Positions 1-8,317 of a stretch of 64,000 nt of DNA are shown here, in pieces (the first letter of the stretch is position 1; every line of letters starts with the position of its first letter). The position numbers and the translations under genes are program-made. Under the pieces are notes generated by a model that had not been told where the DNA came from, made no database searches, and saw nothing but the letters and a program-made list of their open reading frames with translations. The stretch lies in contig NZ_CP023701.1 in the NCBI RefSeq assembly GCF_008704535.1, forward strand, positions 3,846,501-3,910,500. Direction: 5' to 3'. The stretch comes from Streptomyces subrutilus. GTDB taxonomy: Bacteria > Actinomycetota > Actinomycetes > Streptomycetales > Streptomycetaceae.

Positions 1-1860
1 CAGTCGGCCGCGTCGCTGAACCACCCGGCGATCGTCGCCGTCTACGACACCGGCGAAGACTACGTCGACAACATCTCCATCCCGTACATCGTGATGGAGT
101 ACGTCGACGGCTCCACGCTGCGCGAGCTCCTGCACTCCGGCCGCAAGCTGCTGCCCGAGCGCACGCTGGAGATGTGCATCGGCATCCTCCAGGCCCTGGA
201 GTACTCCCACCGGGCCGGGATCGTCCACCGCGACATCAAGCCCGCCAACGTCATGCTGACCCGCACCGGCCAGGTCAAGGTCATGGACTTCGGCATCGCC
301 CGCGCCATGGGCGACTCCGGCATGACCATGACGCAGACCGCGGCGGTCATCGGCACCGCCCAGTACCTCTCGCCGGAGCAGGCCAAGGGCGAGCAGGTCG
401 ACGCGCGCTCCGACCTCTACTCCGCCGGCTGCCTGCTCTACGAGCTGCTCTGCGTCCGGCCCCCGTTCGTCGGCGACTCCCCCGTGGCCGTCGCCTACCA
501 GCACGTACGGGAAGAGCCCCAGCCGCCGTCCAACTTCGACCCCGAGATCACGCCCGAGATGGACGCGATCGTGTTGAAGGCGCTGGTCAAGGACCCCGAC
601 TACCGCTACCAGTCCGCCGACGAGATGCGCGCGGACATCGAGGCCTGCCTCGACGGCCAGCCCGTCGCCGCCACCGCCTCCATGGGCGCGGCCGGCTACG
701 GCTACCCCGACCAGGGCCACGGCTACGGCCACCAGGGCGGCTACGACCAGCCCACCACCGCGCTGCGCACCGCCGAGGGCGGCCAGACGGCCATGATGGC
801 GCCCATGCCTCCGGGCGGGGGCGACGGCGGGTACGGGTACGCAGACCAGGGCCACGGCTACGACCAGGGCCCGCACCGGCGCCAGAAGAAGAGCAAGGCG
901 TCCACGATCCTGCTCGTGGCGGCCGGCGTCCTCGTCCTGGTCGGCGCGATCCTCATCGGCCGCTCCCTCTTCAGCGGCGGCGCCGACAACCGGCCCTCCG
1001 TGCCCAAGCTCGTGGGCCAGACCCTCGAACAGGCGCAGAAGAGCGGCGACAACGCGGGTGTCAAGGTCGTGCAGGACGGCGAGACGGAGTGCGAGGCGCA
1101 GCCCAAGGGCGCCGTCTGCTCTCAGGTGCCGGCGGCCGACACCAAGGTCGACCAGGACTCCACGGTCAAGGTGAAGATCTCCTCGGGCGCGCCCGCGGTG
1201 CCGGTGCCGGACGTGCTGCGGGTGCAGTTCGACGACGCGGAGAAGACGCTCAAGGCCAAGGGGTTCCAGGTGGAGCGCAAGCTCCAGGAGTCCGAGAGCA
1301 CCGCAGGCATCGTCCTCGACCAGAACCCCAAGGCCGGCAGCCAGGCCAAGAAGAACGACGTCATCACGCTGACCGTCGCCAAGGAACTCTCCAAGGCCGA
1401 GGTGCCGGACCTGCTGGGCAAGACCCGGGAGCAGGCGGTCAAGGCGCTGCAGGACGCCAAGCTGAAGCTGGGCAGCGTGACGGAGACGGAGTCGCCGGCG
1501 GCTCCGCCGAAGACGGTCATCCAGCAGCAGTACCCGGCCGGTGAGCAGATCGAGGTCAACAAGACGGTCAACATCACCATCGCCAAGGCCGCCCAGCAGA
1601 CCCAGGTCCCGAACCTGGCGCAGAAGACGGTGGCCCAGGCCAAGGACGAACTGGCCTCCAAGGGGCTGAAGTTCGGCCGGGTGATCTCCGGACCGTCGGA
1701 CGACGACTCGATGGTGGTCTTCTCCGACCCGGGCGCCGGCACCCCGGTCAACACCGGTACCGAGGTCAACGTGATGACGGTCCGCGGCCAGGGCGGGAAC
1801 AACAACGGCGGCGGCAACGGCAACAACGACGGCTTCATCGGCGGCCTCGGCGGCCGCTAG
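1..1860 (+). CDS. pknB: PknB-type Ser/Thr protein kinase with PASTA repeats (5' partial)
   Basis: Membrane receptor kinase that senses peptidoglycan or lipid II fragments and phosphorylates cell-wall and division proteins. The frame is open from base 1, so the start and the glycine-rich loop lie outside the window. Visible: the hinge (IVMEYVDG, around base 90), catalytic loop HRDIKPAN (around 229), DFG (286), APE-like segment (SPEQ, around 370), a Gly/Tyr/Gln-rich juxtamembrane linker (bases 690-880), one membrane helix (898-970) and four extracellular PASTA repeats, each opening with a VP motif (around 1003, 1205, 1402 and 1606). The tail is Gly/Asn-rich. In actinobacteria pknB normally closes a rodA-pbpA-pknB cell-shape operon, presumably just upstream. 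It converges on the sortase genes and ends in a hairpin terminator. Family assignment is secure. Confidence 0.95.
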   Translation, partial: QSAASLNHPAIVAVYDTGEDYVDNISIPYIVMEYVDGSTLRELLHSGRKLLPERTLEMCIGILQALEYSHRAGIVHRDIKPANVMLTRTGQVKVMDFGIARAMGDSGMTMTQTAAVIGTAQYLSPEQAKGEQVDARSDLYSAGCLLYELLCVRPPFVGDSPVAVAYQHVREEPQPPSNFDPEITPEMDAIVLKALVKDPDYRYQSADEMRADIEACLDGQPVAATASMGAAGYGYPDQGHGYGHQGGYDQPTTALRTAEGGQTAMMAPMPPGGGDGGYGYADQGHGYDQGPHRRQKKSKASTILLVAAGVLVLVGAILIGRSLFSGGADNRPSVPKLVGQTLEQAQKSGDNAGVKVVQDGETECEAQPKGAVCSQVPAADTKVDQDSTVKVKISSGAPAVPVPDVLRVQFDDAEKTLKAKGFQVERKLQESESTAGIVLDQNPKAGSQAKKNDVITLTVAKELSKAEVPDLLGKTREQAVKALQDAKLKLGSVTETESPAAPPKTVIQQQYPAGEQIEVNKTVNITIAKAAQQTQVPNLAQKTVAQAKDELASKGLKFGRVISGPSDDDSMVVFSDPGAGTPVNTGTEVNVMTVRGQGGNNNGGGNGNNDGFIGGLGGR

Positions 1861-1893
1861 GCGGGCCGGGACCCAGGCCCCGCCCGCGGACGA

Positions 1894-1927
1894 AAGGCCC
1901 GGCCCCCCTCCCCGGGGGCCGGGCCTT
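1894..1927. terminator. Bidirectional hairpin terminator between pknB and sortase
   Basis: Inverted repeat of about 14 bp per arm (AAGGCCCGGCCCCC and its complement) with a short loop, between two converging genes. It probably serves both. Confidence 0.7.
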
Positions 1928-2034
1928 CGCGTTGCAGCCCGCACAGCCCCGCCCAGGGGCCTTGTCGGGGCTCTGGACCGCGGCCGCGGCGAGTGTCGCG
2001 GCCCCGAGTTCCGGTCCGGGCCCGACCCGGGCCG

Positions 2035-2793
2035 TCAGCGCAGTTCGGCGGGGGGCGTGCGCTGCGCGTCCACCTTCTCCGTCCGCACCAGCTCGCCCCA
2101 CACGATGTAGCGGTACTTCGAGGTGTAGACGGGCGTGCAGGTGGTCAGCGTGATGAAGCGGCCCGGAGCGGTCCGGCCCGATTCCCTGGGGACCGGGTTG
2201 ATCACGTCCACGTTGTACTTCGAGGTCTGGCTCAGCTCCGCGAAGGCCTTGTAGACGTACCAGGTGTCGCGCGTCTCGAAGACGATCGCGTCGCCGGTGC
2301 GCACCTTGTCGATGTTGTGGAACTTCGCCCCGTGCCCGTCCCGGTGCGCGGCGAGCGCGAAGTTCCCGGTGGCGTCCCACGGCAGCGCCGACTTGACCGG
2401 CTCGGTGTAGTAGCCGGCGACCCCGTCGTCGAGGACGTCGGGCGCGGTGCCCGCCTTGACGAGCACCTCGCCGTTCTTCATCGCCGGCACGTGCAGGAAG
2501 CCGACGCCGTCCCCGGTGTCCAGCGCCCCCGGCTCCGCGGGCCTGTCCGGGGCGGGCGCCTGCCACTGCCGGCGGATCTCGTCGCCGCGGGTGGCGGCCT
2601 GGCGGTCCGCGAGCACGTTCGTCCACCACAGGGAGTACGCGACGAACAGGCCCAGCACCAGGCCCACGGTGATCAGGACCTCGCCCAAGAGGCTCAGGAA
2701 CCCGGCGAGCACGCTGCGGCGCGGCGCCCGCACCTCGCCGGTGTCGGCCGCCGCAGGGGCGGGGCCGTTGCGGCGGTGGCTGGAAGGAGACAC
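2035..2793 (-). CDS. Class E sortase
   Basis: Membrane-anchored transpeptidase that cleaves an LAxTG-type sorting signal and links the surface protein to peptidoglycan. 252 aa: short cytoplasmic N-terminus, one membrane helix (about 30-55), then the sortase barrel. Catalytic residues are visible: His150 (in FALAAH), Cys219 in TLTTC, Arg228 in KYR. TLTTC is the class E signature. It is 22 bp downstream of a second sortase on the same strand and is the last gene of the block. Streptomyces class E sortases anchor the long chaplins, so a role in aerial development is plausible; that is inference, since no chaplin gene lies in the window. Confidence 0.9.
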   Translation of the reverse strand: MSPSSHRRNGPAPAAADTGEVRAPRRSVLAGFLSLLGEVLITVGLVLGLFVAYSLWWTNVLADRQAATRGDEIRRQWQAPAPDRPAEPGALDTGDGVGFLHVPAMKNGEVLVKAGTAPDVLDDGVAGYYTEPVKSALPWDATGNFALAAHRDGHGAKFHNIDKVRTGDAIVFETRDTWYVYKAFAELSQTSKYNVDVINPVPRESGRTAPGRFITLTTCTPVYTSKYRYIVWGELVRTEKVDAQRTPPAELR

Positions 2794-2815
2794 TGCGGTT
2801 TCGTCCTTAGGGCGG

Positions 2816-3655
2816 CTACGGGCTGGTCAGCGCGGGGGGCGGCCCCTCGCTGCGGGGGCGTTCCCCGGTCATCCTGCCCCATACGATCATCCGGTAGGTG
2901 CTGGTGAACTCCGGGGTGCAGGTGGTCAGCGTGAGGTACCGGCCCGGGGCGGTGAACCCCGAGCCCTCGGGGACCGGCTTGATGACCGACACGTTGGTCG
3001 GCGGGGTCTGCGCCAGCGACGAGGTCATCTCGTACGTGTAGTAGGCGTCCCGGGTCTCGACCACCACCTGGTCGCCGGGGACCAGCCGGTTGATGTAGCG
3101 GAACGGCTCGCCGTGCGTGTTCCGGTGCCCCGCCACCGCGAAGTTGCCCTGGGGGTCCGCCGGCATCGCCGTCTTCAGCGCGCCCTCGGAGTAGTGCCCG
3201 ACCATGCCCCGGTCCAGCACCTTGGCCTTGCTGATGCCCTCCGCGACCGGCACCTTCACGTCCAGCTTGGGGATGTGGAGGATGGCGAAGCCCTGCCCGG
3301 GCTCGAACGCCGTCACCGGCGGGGCGGCGGAGCCGTCGGCGGGGGCGTGCTCCCAGGTCTGCCGGAGCGAGCCGGCGGCCCCGCTGGCCGTCCGCTCGGC
3401 CAGCAGGTTGGTGTACCAGAGCTGGTAGGCGACGAACATCAGCATCACCAGGCCGAGGGTGATGAACAGCTCGCCCGCCAGCCGGCTGGCGACGACCAGC
3501 GGGCCGCCCGACGCCGGCCGCCCGCGCCGCCGCCCGCCGCGCCGCCGCCCGCCGCGCCGCCGCGTCTGCCGGGCGGCCCGTTTCGCGGCCTCCTGGGCGG
3601 CCCTGCGTCGCGCGGCCCGGCCCCCGGTGGGTGCGGGCGGCGCGAGCGCGGTCAC
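2816..3655 (-). CDS. Class E sortase with Arg-rich N-terminus
   Basis: Second sortase, 279 aa from a GTG whose GTGA overlaps the pabA stop, implying translational coupling. The cytoplasmic N-terminus (1-50) is very basic, with an Arg/Gly tract at 32-46 (RRR-GG repeated) encoded by a 15-bp-period GC-only repeat. Membrane helix about 56-80. Catalytic His177 (VAGH), Cys246 in TLTTC, Arg255 in TYR. All active-site residues are present, so it should be a working transpeptidase. Longer upstream starts would run through pabA in another frame and are rejected. The basic tract may contact membrane lipids or nucleic acid; that is speculation. Confidence 0.88.
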   Translation of the reverse strand: MTALAPPAPTGGRAARRRAAQEAAKRAARQTRRRGGRRRGGRRRGRPASGGPLVVASRLAGELFITLGLVMLMFVAYQLWYTNLLAERTASGAAGSLRQTWEHAPADGSAAPPVTAFEPGQGFAILHIPKLDVKVPVAEGISKAKVLDRGMVGHYSEGALKTAMPADPQGNFAVAGHRNTHGEPFRYINRLVPGDQVVVETRDAYYTYEMTSSLAQTPPTNVSVIKPVPEGSGFTAPGRYLTLTTCTPEFTSTYRMIVWGRMTGERPRSEGPPPALTSP

Positions 3656-4290
3656 GCGAGGGCCTTGCCCACCACCGGGGCCAGCCCCACCGAACGTTCC
3701 ACGGCGCCCGCGTCCCCGCAGCGGACCAGCCAGTTCGCGAGCATCAGGTGCCCCCACTCGGTCAGCACCGACTCGGGGTGGAACTGCACGCCCTCGACGT
3801 CGGCCTCCCGGTGGCGCAGGCCCATGATGATCCCGTCCTCGGTCCGCGCCGTGACCTCCAGCACGTCCGGGAGGGCCAGCGGCTCGGCGGCCAGCGAGTG
3901 GTAGCGCGTCGCGGTGAACGGCGAGGGCAGTCCCTCGAACACGCCCAGGCCCGCGTGCACCACGGGGGAGGTCTTGCCGTGCAGCAGCTCGGGGGCCCGG
4001 TCCACGACCCCGCCGTACGCCACGGCCATCGACTGCATGCCCAGGCAGACGCCGAACACCGGGACGCCGGTCGCGGCGCAGTGCCGGACCATGTCGATGC
4101 AGACGCCCGCCTCTTCCGGCGTGCCCGGCCCCGGGGAGAGCAGTACGCCGTCGAAGCCGTCCTGCGCGTGCGAGAGCTCCACCTCGTCGTTGCGCAGCAC
4201 CTCGCATTCGGCGCCGAGCTGGTAGAGGTACTGGACCAGGTTGAAGACAAAGCTGTCGTAGTTGTCGACAACCAGAATGCGCGCGCTCAC
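3652..4290 (-). CDS. pabA: Anthranilate/aminodeoxychorismate synthase glutamine amidotransferase subunit
   Basis: Class I glutamine amidotransferase that releases ammonia from glutamine for its synthase partner, in folate (4-aminobenzoate) or tryptophan synthesis. 212 aa from GTG 4290. Visible: N-terminal VDNYDSF, oxyanion strand SPGPGTP (52-58), nucleophile Cys82 in GVCLG, and the His171/Glu173 pair in HPES. The GTG overlaps the stop of the upstream small membrane gene and its own stop overlaps the downstream sortase start (4-bp GTGA overlaps at both ends). In M. tuberculosis the homologous gene (trpG) also sits beside pknB. PabA and TrpG cannot be told apart by sequence alone, and the partner synthase gene is not in the window. 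Confidence 0.92.
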   Translation of the reverse strand: MSARILVVDNYDSFVFNLVQYLYQLGAECEVLRNDEVELSHAQDGFDGVLLSPGPGTPEEAGVCIDMVRHCAATGVPVFGVCLGMQSMAVAYGGVVDRAPELLHGKTSPVVHAGLGVFEGLPSPFTATRYHSLAAEPLALPDVLEVTARTEDGIIMGLRHREADVEGVQFHPESVLTEWGHLMLANWLVRCGDAGAVERSVGLAPVVGKALA

Positions 4291-4463
4291 GGAGTGGCTC
4301 CCGATCCCTCGTCCACCGTCACGTCGTTGAACGGCAGCAGCGGCTCGGCCCACGGGAAGACGTACTGGAACAGTACGAACACCACCGCGAGGACCAGTAC
4401 GAGTGAGATCAGCGCGCGCACCCACGCGTTGCCCGGCAGATGCCGCCAGATCCAGCCGTACAT
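4287..4463 (-). CDS. Small single-span membrane protein, function unknown
   Basis: 58-aa protein beginning MYGWIWRHLPGN. One hydrophobic helix (about 17-37), then a short acidic tail ending DEGSGATP. ATG 4463 follows a GAAAGGG ribosome-binding stretch; a GTG 27 bp upstream is less well placed. The stop overlaps the pabA start in a GTGA, so it is co-translated with pabA and the sortase behind it. I do not recognise a named family. Length, hydrophobic helix, coupling and conserved genomic setting argue that it is real. A role as partner of the sortases or of a neighbouring membrane protein is inference only. Confidence 0.7.
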   Translation of the reverse strand: MYGWIWRHLPGNAWVRALISLVLVLAVVFVLFQYVFPWAEPLLPFNDVTVDEGSGATP

Positions 4464-4615
4464 GGCGCCTGTCGCCCTTTCGTCCACGATCGTCCCACGC
4501 ACCGCGGGGGCGGTGTGCGACCAGACTAAAGGCAGCGGCCCGGCGGGGTGGGCGCCCTCGGCAATCCCCTCGGACCGGACGGGCCGGCCGGCCGCGCACC
4601 GGCCGGTTCCGGCCG

Positions 4616-5368
4616 TCAGCCGCGGCGCGTGCCGGTCAGTTCCGCCCACACGACGAGCCGGTGGCTGTGGCCCCACTCGGGGTCGCAGGTGGTCAGGGTC
4701 AGGTAGCGGCCGGGGGCGGTGAAGGGCGACTTCGGGGGCACCGGGTCGACCACGGCCACGTCGGTGGGCAGGGTGCGCAGCGGGCCGCCGCGGATCGTGT
4801 AGGTGTACGTGGTGGTCGCGTCCTTGAGGATCACCTCGTCGCCGGGGCGCAGGTCGGGAAAGTCCTTGAAGGGGTCGCCGTAGGTGCGGCGGTGGCCCGC
4901 GACCGCGAAGTTGCCGAGCCCGCCGAGGGGGGCGGTGCCCGCGTAGTGGCCGAGGCCCTTCTTGAGGAGCTCGGTGCCGGTGCCCTCCAGGACCGGCTTC
5001 CTCCAGTCGGGGCCGAACCGGGGCACGTACATCTCGGCGAAGGCCCGGCCGGCGGGGTGGCCGGCCTGCGGAGCGGCCTGCGGAGCGGCCGTCGCGGACG
5101 GGGCGGACGGGGCGGACGGGCCGGGCGGGGGCGCGGGGGCCGAGGGGGCGGGGGAGGCGGCGGCCGCGGCCCAGCCGTCGCGCAGCCGGGCCATCTCGCC
5201 GTCCATGGCCCGGTCGGCCTTGACCCCGGTCCAGAAGAGGACGTAGACCGTGAAGAGCACGATCAGCGTGCCGGCCGTCAGGCACAGCTCGCTGAACGTC
5301 CGGACCAGCAGCCGCAGCAGGCCGCCGGGGCGGGGCCCGTCAGGAGGTCGGTTCCACCGGCTTCGCAT
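4616..5368 (-). CDS. Class E sortase, third copy, with Pro/Ala linker
   Basis: 250 aa. Membrane helix about 25-48, then a low-complexity Ala/Pro/Ser linker (68-105), then the sortase core. Catalytic His159 (VAGHR), Cys228 in TLTTC, Arg237 (SHR). It differs from the two neighbours around the active site: HRRTYG replaces the HRxxHG pattern after the catalytic His, and the segment after Cys is DPEWGHSHR. That may reflect a different sorting motif or substrate. ATG 5368 overlaps the end of the DUF881 gene by 29 bp, so the two are probably co-expressed. Streptomyces genomes carry several sortases; three within 3.4 kb is notable. Confidence 0.88.
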   Translation of the reverse strand: MRSRWNRPPDGPRPGGLLRLLVRTFSELCLTAGTLIVLFTVYVLFWTGVKADRAMDGEMARLRDGWAAAAASPAPSAPAPPPGPSAPSAPSATAAPQAAPQAGHPAGRAFAEMYVPRFGPDWRKPVLEGTGTELLKKGLGHYAGTAPLGGLGNFAVAGHRRTYGDPFKDFPDLRPGDEVILKDATTTYTYTIRGGPLRTLPTDVAVVDPVPPKSPFTAPGRYLTLTTCDPEWGHSHRLVVWAELTGTRRG

Positions 5369-6137
5369 AGTGGAGGTCCACTGTGCCGGAGTAGCCGGGC
5401 AGTGTCAGGGCCTTGTGCTCGTCGACTTTCCAGCCGAGCCCGTAGGCGGTCACGTACAGCTGGTAGTTCTGCAGCGCGGGGGAGGCCCCCAGGGCCTTGC
5501 GGAGCGCGCCGGGGTCGCCGACCGCGGAGACCTTGTACGGGGGCGAGTAGACGCGGCCCTGGAGGATCAGGGTGTTGCCCACGCAGCGGACGGCGCTGGT
5601 GGCGATGAGCCGCTGGTCCATGACCTGGACGCCCTGGGCCCCGCCCTGCCAGAGGGCGTTCACCACGGCCTGGAGGTCCTGCTGGTGGATGACCAGGTCG
5701 TTGGGCTGCGGCTCGGGCACGTTGGGGATGCGGGCGGTGGCGTTCGGCGGGGCGTCGTCGAGGGTGACGGTCAGGCCCCTGCCGGACAGCTCCTCGGTGC
5801 CGGAGGCCTTGCGCAGGGCGGCCAGCTTGGCGTCCTCGGCCCGGGTGCTGCCGTCGTCGCGCTCGGCGAGGGCGTCCACCCGGGTGCGCACCGGTCCGAG
5901 GCTGTCCTCCAGCTCCGCGTTGTTCTGGCTGCGCTCGCGGATGAGGTCGGACAGCTTGAGCAGGGAGGCGTCGGTCCGGATGTTCGTACCCTTGGACGTG
6001 TTGAAGCTGGTGACGAAGATGAGGCCGGCCAGGGCGAACACGGCGGCGGTCAGCAGCCGGACCGGTCTGGCCCGGCGACGGGGACCCGCGGAGGAGTCGT
6101 CGGAATTGCGCAACGTACCCTTCTCCTTCAACGCCAC
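5340..6137 (-). CDS. DUF881 family membrane-anchored protein
   Basis: 265 aa. Basic cytoplasmic N-terminus, one membrane helix (about 26-45), a predicted coiled-coil stretch (about 55-110, with SDLIRERSQNNAELED), then the DUF881 domain to the C-terminus. Members occur widely in actinobacteria and Firmicutes near division and cell-wall genes; biochemical function is unknown. M. tuberculosis Rv0012, in the same position between crgA and trpG, appears to be the counterpart. Divergent from crgA with 67 bp between starts, and overlapping the downstream sortase by 29 bp. The coiled coil between helix and domain resembles other divisome bitopic proteins (inference). Confidence 0.82.
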   Translation of the reverse strand: MALKEKGTLRNSDDSSAGPRRRARPVRLLTAAVFALAGLIFVTSFNTSKGTNIRTDASLLKLSDLIRERSQNNAELEDSLGPVRTRVDALAERDDGSTRAEDAKLAALRKASGTEELSGRGLTVTLDDAPPNATARIPNVPEPQPNDLVIHQQDLQAVVNALWQGGAQGVQVMDQRLIATSAVRCVGNTLILQGRVYSPPYKVSAVGDPGALRKALGASPALQNYQLYVTAYGLGWKVDEHKALTLPGYSGTVDLHYAKPVEPTS

Positions 6138-6204
6138 AGGTCCACTACGCTAACGGACGCCCGGGGCAGGCAAGGTCCCCAGCCCATCGACAGGAGAGCC
6201 CCTC

Positions 6205-6459
6205 GTGCCGAAGTCTCGTATCCGCAAGAAGGACGACTACACGCCGCCGCCGGCGCGCCAGCCGCAGGCCATCAGGCTGACGAACCGCAGCTGGGTCGCC
6301 CCGGTCATGCTGGCACTTTTCCTGATCGGGCTCGCCTGGATCGTGGTCTTCTACGTGACCGAGACCCAGATGCCGATCGAGTCGCTGGGCAATTGGAACA
6401 TCGTGGTCGGTTTCGGATTCATCGCGGCGGGATTCGGCGTTTCCACGCAGTGGAAGTAG
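6205..6459 (+). CDS. crgA: Cell division protein CrgA
   Basis: 84-aa membrane protein that modulates FtsZ-ring formation; in Streptomyces it delays septation in aerial hyphae, in mycobacteria it bridges divisome proteins. Visible: basic N-terminus ([12 protein letters not shown]), two membrane helices (about 31-51 and 62-79) and the conserved [11 protein letters not shown] segment. GTG 6205 is preceded by AGGAG. Full length for the family. Position between DUF881 and a rhomboid gene near the origin matches the mycobacterial arrangement. The following convergent spacer carries a DnaA-box cluster. Confidence 0.95.
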   Translation: MPKSRIRKKDDYTPPPARQPQAIRLTNRSWVAPVMLALFLIGLAWIVVFYVTETQMPIESLGNWNIVVGFGFIAAGFGVSTQWK

Positions 6460-6492
6460 CACCTTCCGGTCCCCGAGGGAAGCTCTCCCCAA

Positions 6493-6559
6493 GAGTTATC
6501 CACAGCGTCATCCACACCTGAGGAAAAGACAGAAGATCTGTGGATAACTCTGTGGAGAG
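6493..6559. promoter_or_regulatory. DnaA-box cluster outside oriC (crgA-rhomboid spacer)
   Basis: Four DnaA-box-like 9-mers in 64 bp: TTATCCACA (6496-6504, perfect consensus), TCATCCACA (6508-6516), TGTGGATAA (6539-6547, perfect, reverse) and TGTGGAGAG (6551-6559, weaker). The two perfect boxes lie inside a 13-bp exact inverted repeat, GAGTTATCCACAG at 6493-6505 and its complement at 6538-6550. The spacer separates converging genes, so a promoter role is unlikely. DnaA titration is possible, or the repeat could act as a hairpin. Confidence 0.65.
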
Positions 6560-6574
6560 TTGACGCCGGTGTGA

Positions 6575-7456
6575 TCAGGTGAGTTCGGCCGTACGGACCA
6601 GCACCACGGCCGCCACCAGCAGGAACACCACCGCGCAGGTCCCCCACTGGATCAGCGCGCGGGTCCTGCCCGTGGCGGGCCGGAGCATCCCCACCCCCAC
6701 CAGCGCGCCGGTGACCAGGCCGCCCACGTGCGCCTGCCAGGACACGGTGAGGCTGCCGCCGAGGGGCACGAAGGTCAGCACCAGCATCAGCCCGACCATG
6801 ACCAGCACCGGCCGCATCTCGTACCGCAGCCGGCGCGCGAGCACCACGGTGGCTCCGAGCAGGCCGAAGACGGCGCCGGAGGCACCGAGCGTCGGGGTGT
6901 TCGGCGCGGTCAGCAGATAGACGAGGGCGCTGCCGCCCAGCCCCGACAGCAGGTAGACGGCGAGGTAGCGGGCCCGGCCCAGCGCCGCTTCCAGCGGCCC
7001 GCCGATCACCCACAGGCCGATCATGTTGCCGATGATGTGCCACCACTCGACGTGCAGGAACACCGAGCTCAGCAGCCGGTAGTACTCGCCGGTGGACACG
7101 CCCTCGACCGGGGCCCCGAAGTAGGTGACGTACCGGCCGAGCAACTCCAGGTGCACCACGGCCGTCGGCACCGCGAGACCGAACAGGAACACGGCCGCGT
7201 TCAGGCCGATCAGGACCTTGGTGACCAGGTGCGGATCGGCGGCCACCACCCCGCCGGCGAGGGTGCGCGGCGCGTGGGCCGCGGGCCCGCGCCCGGTGCC
7301 GGAGCCGGAGCCGTCCCGCACGCAGGTCGGGCACTGGAAGCCGACCGAGGCACTGATCATGCACTCGGGGCAGATGGGACGGGAGCAACGGGTGCAGCTG
7401 ATCCCGGTGGCGCGGTCCGGGTGGCGGTAGCAGCCCGGCAGACGGTCGGTGTCCAT
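6575..7456 (-). CDS. Rhomboid family intramembrane serine protease with N-terminal zinc finger
   Basis: 293 aa. N-terminal B-box-like zinc-binding region with eight Cys and a His between residues 9 and 45 (CYRH, CTRC, CPEC, CPTC), a Gly/Ser linker, then about seven membrane helices. Catalytic Ser193 in GASG and His243 in QAHVGG form the rhomboid dyad; the His140-x3-Asn144 pattern in helix 2 is also present. Rhomboids cut substrate helices within the membrane. The substrate here is unknown. The cytosolic zinc finger is common in actinobacterial rhomboids and may recruit a protein partner. It converges on crgA; transcription probably starts in the 156-bp gap before the cyclophilin gene. Confidence 0.9.
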   Translation of the reverse strand: MDTDRLPGCYRHPDRATGISCTRCSRPICPECMISASVGFQCPTCVRDGSGSGTGRGPAAHAPRTLAGGVVAADPHLVTKVLIGLNAAVFLFGLAVPTAVVHLELLGRYVTYFGAPVEGVSTGEYYRLLSSVFLHVEWWHIIGNMIGLWVIGGPLEAALGRARYLAVYLLSGLGGSALVYLLTAPNTPTLGASGAVFGLLGATVVLARRLRYEMRPVLVMVGLMLVLTFVPLGGSLTVSWQAHVGGLVTGALVGVGMLRPATGRTRALIQWGTCAVVFLLVAAVVLVRTAELT

Positions 7457-7612
7457 CGGTCCCCTCGGTCGGCGGCGGGACAGGCGCGCCCCGCCGGTCC
7501 GGTATGTGTATCCAGGACGGACGGGCGGGGCGGAAAGGTTCCCGGCGGGCGCCCGGGGCGGGTGCGCCGGGCGGTGCGGGTACGCCGGGCGGGCGCGGCG
7601 GGGCAGCTGCGG

Positions 7613-8140
<528 letters not shown>

Positions 8141-8317
8141 GGATTCTGCCTTCCATAGTCATCACTGTCGGTCCCCGATACTCCCACGGAGCGCAGCGGA
8201 GCACAGAAATCCTCCACTCGGATGCCCTGTCGCGCATGCCCGTCGGCCGCGCGGCAGGCATGATCCGACAAAGGGTGGAAAGGTGAACCGTGTCCGCCAC
8301 CGAGGAGGAGGAACCCC

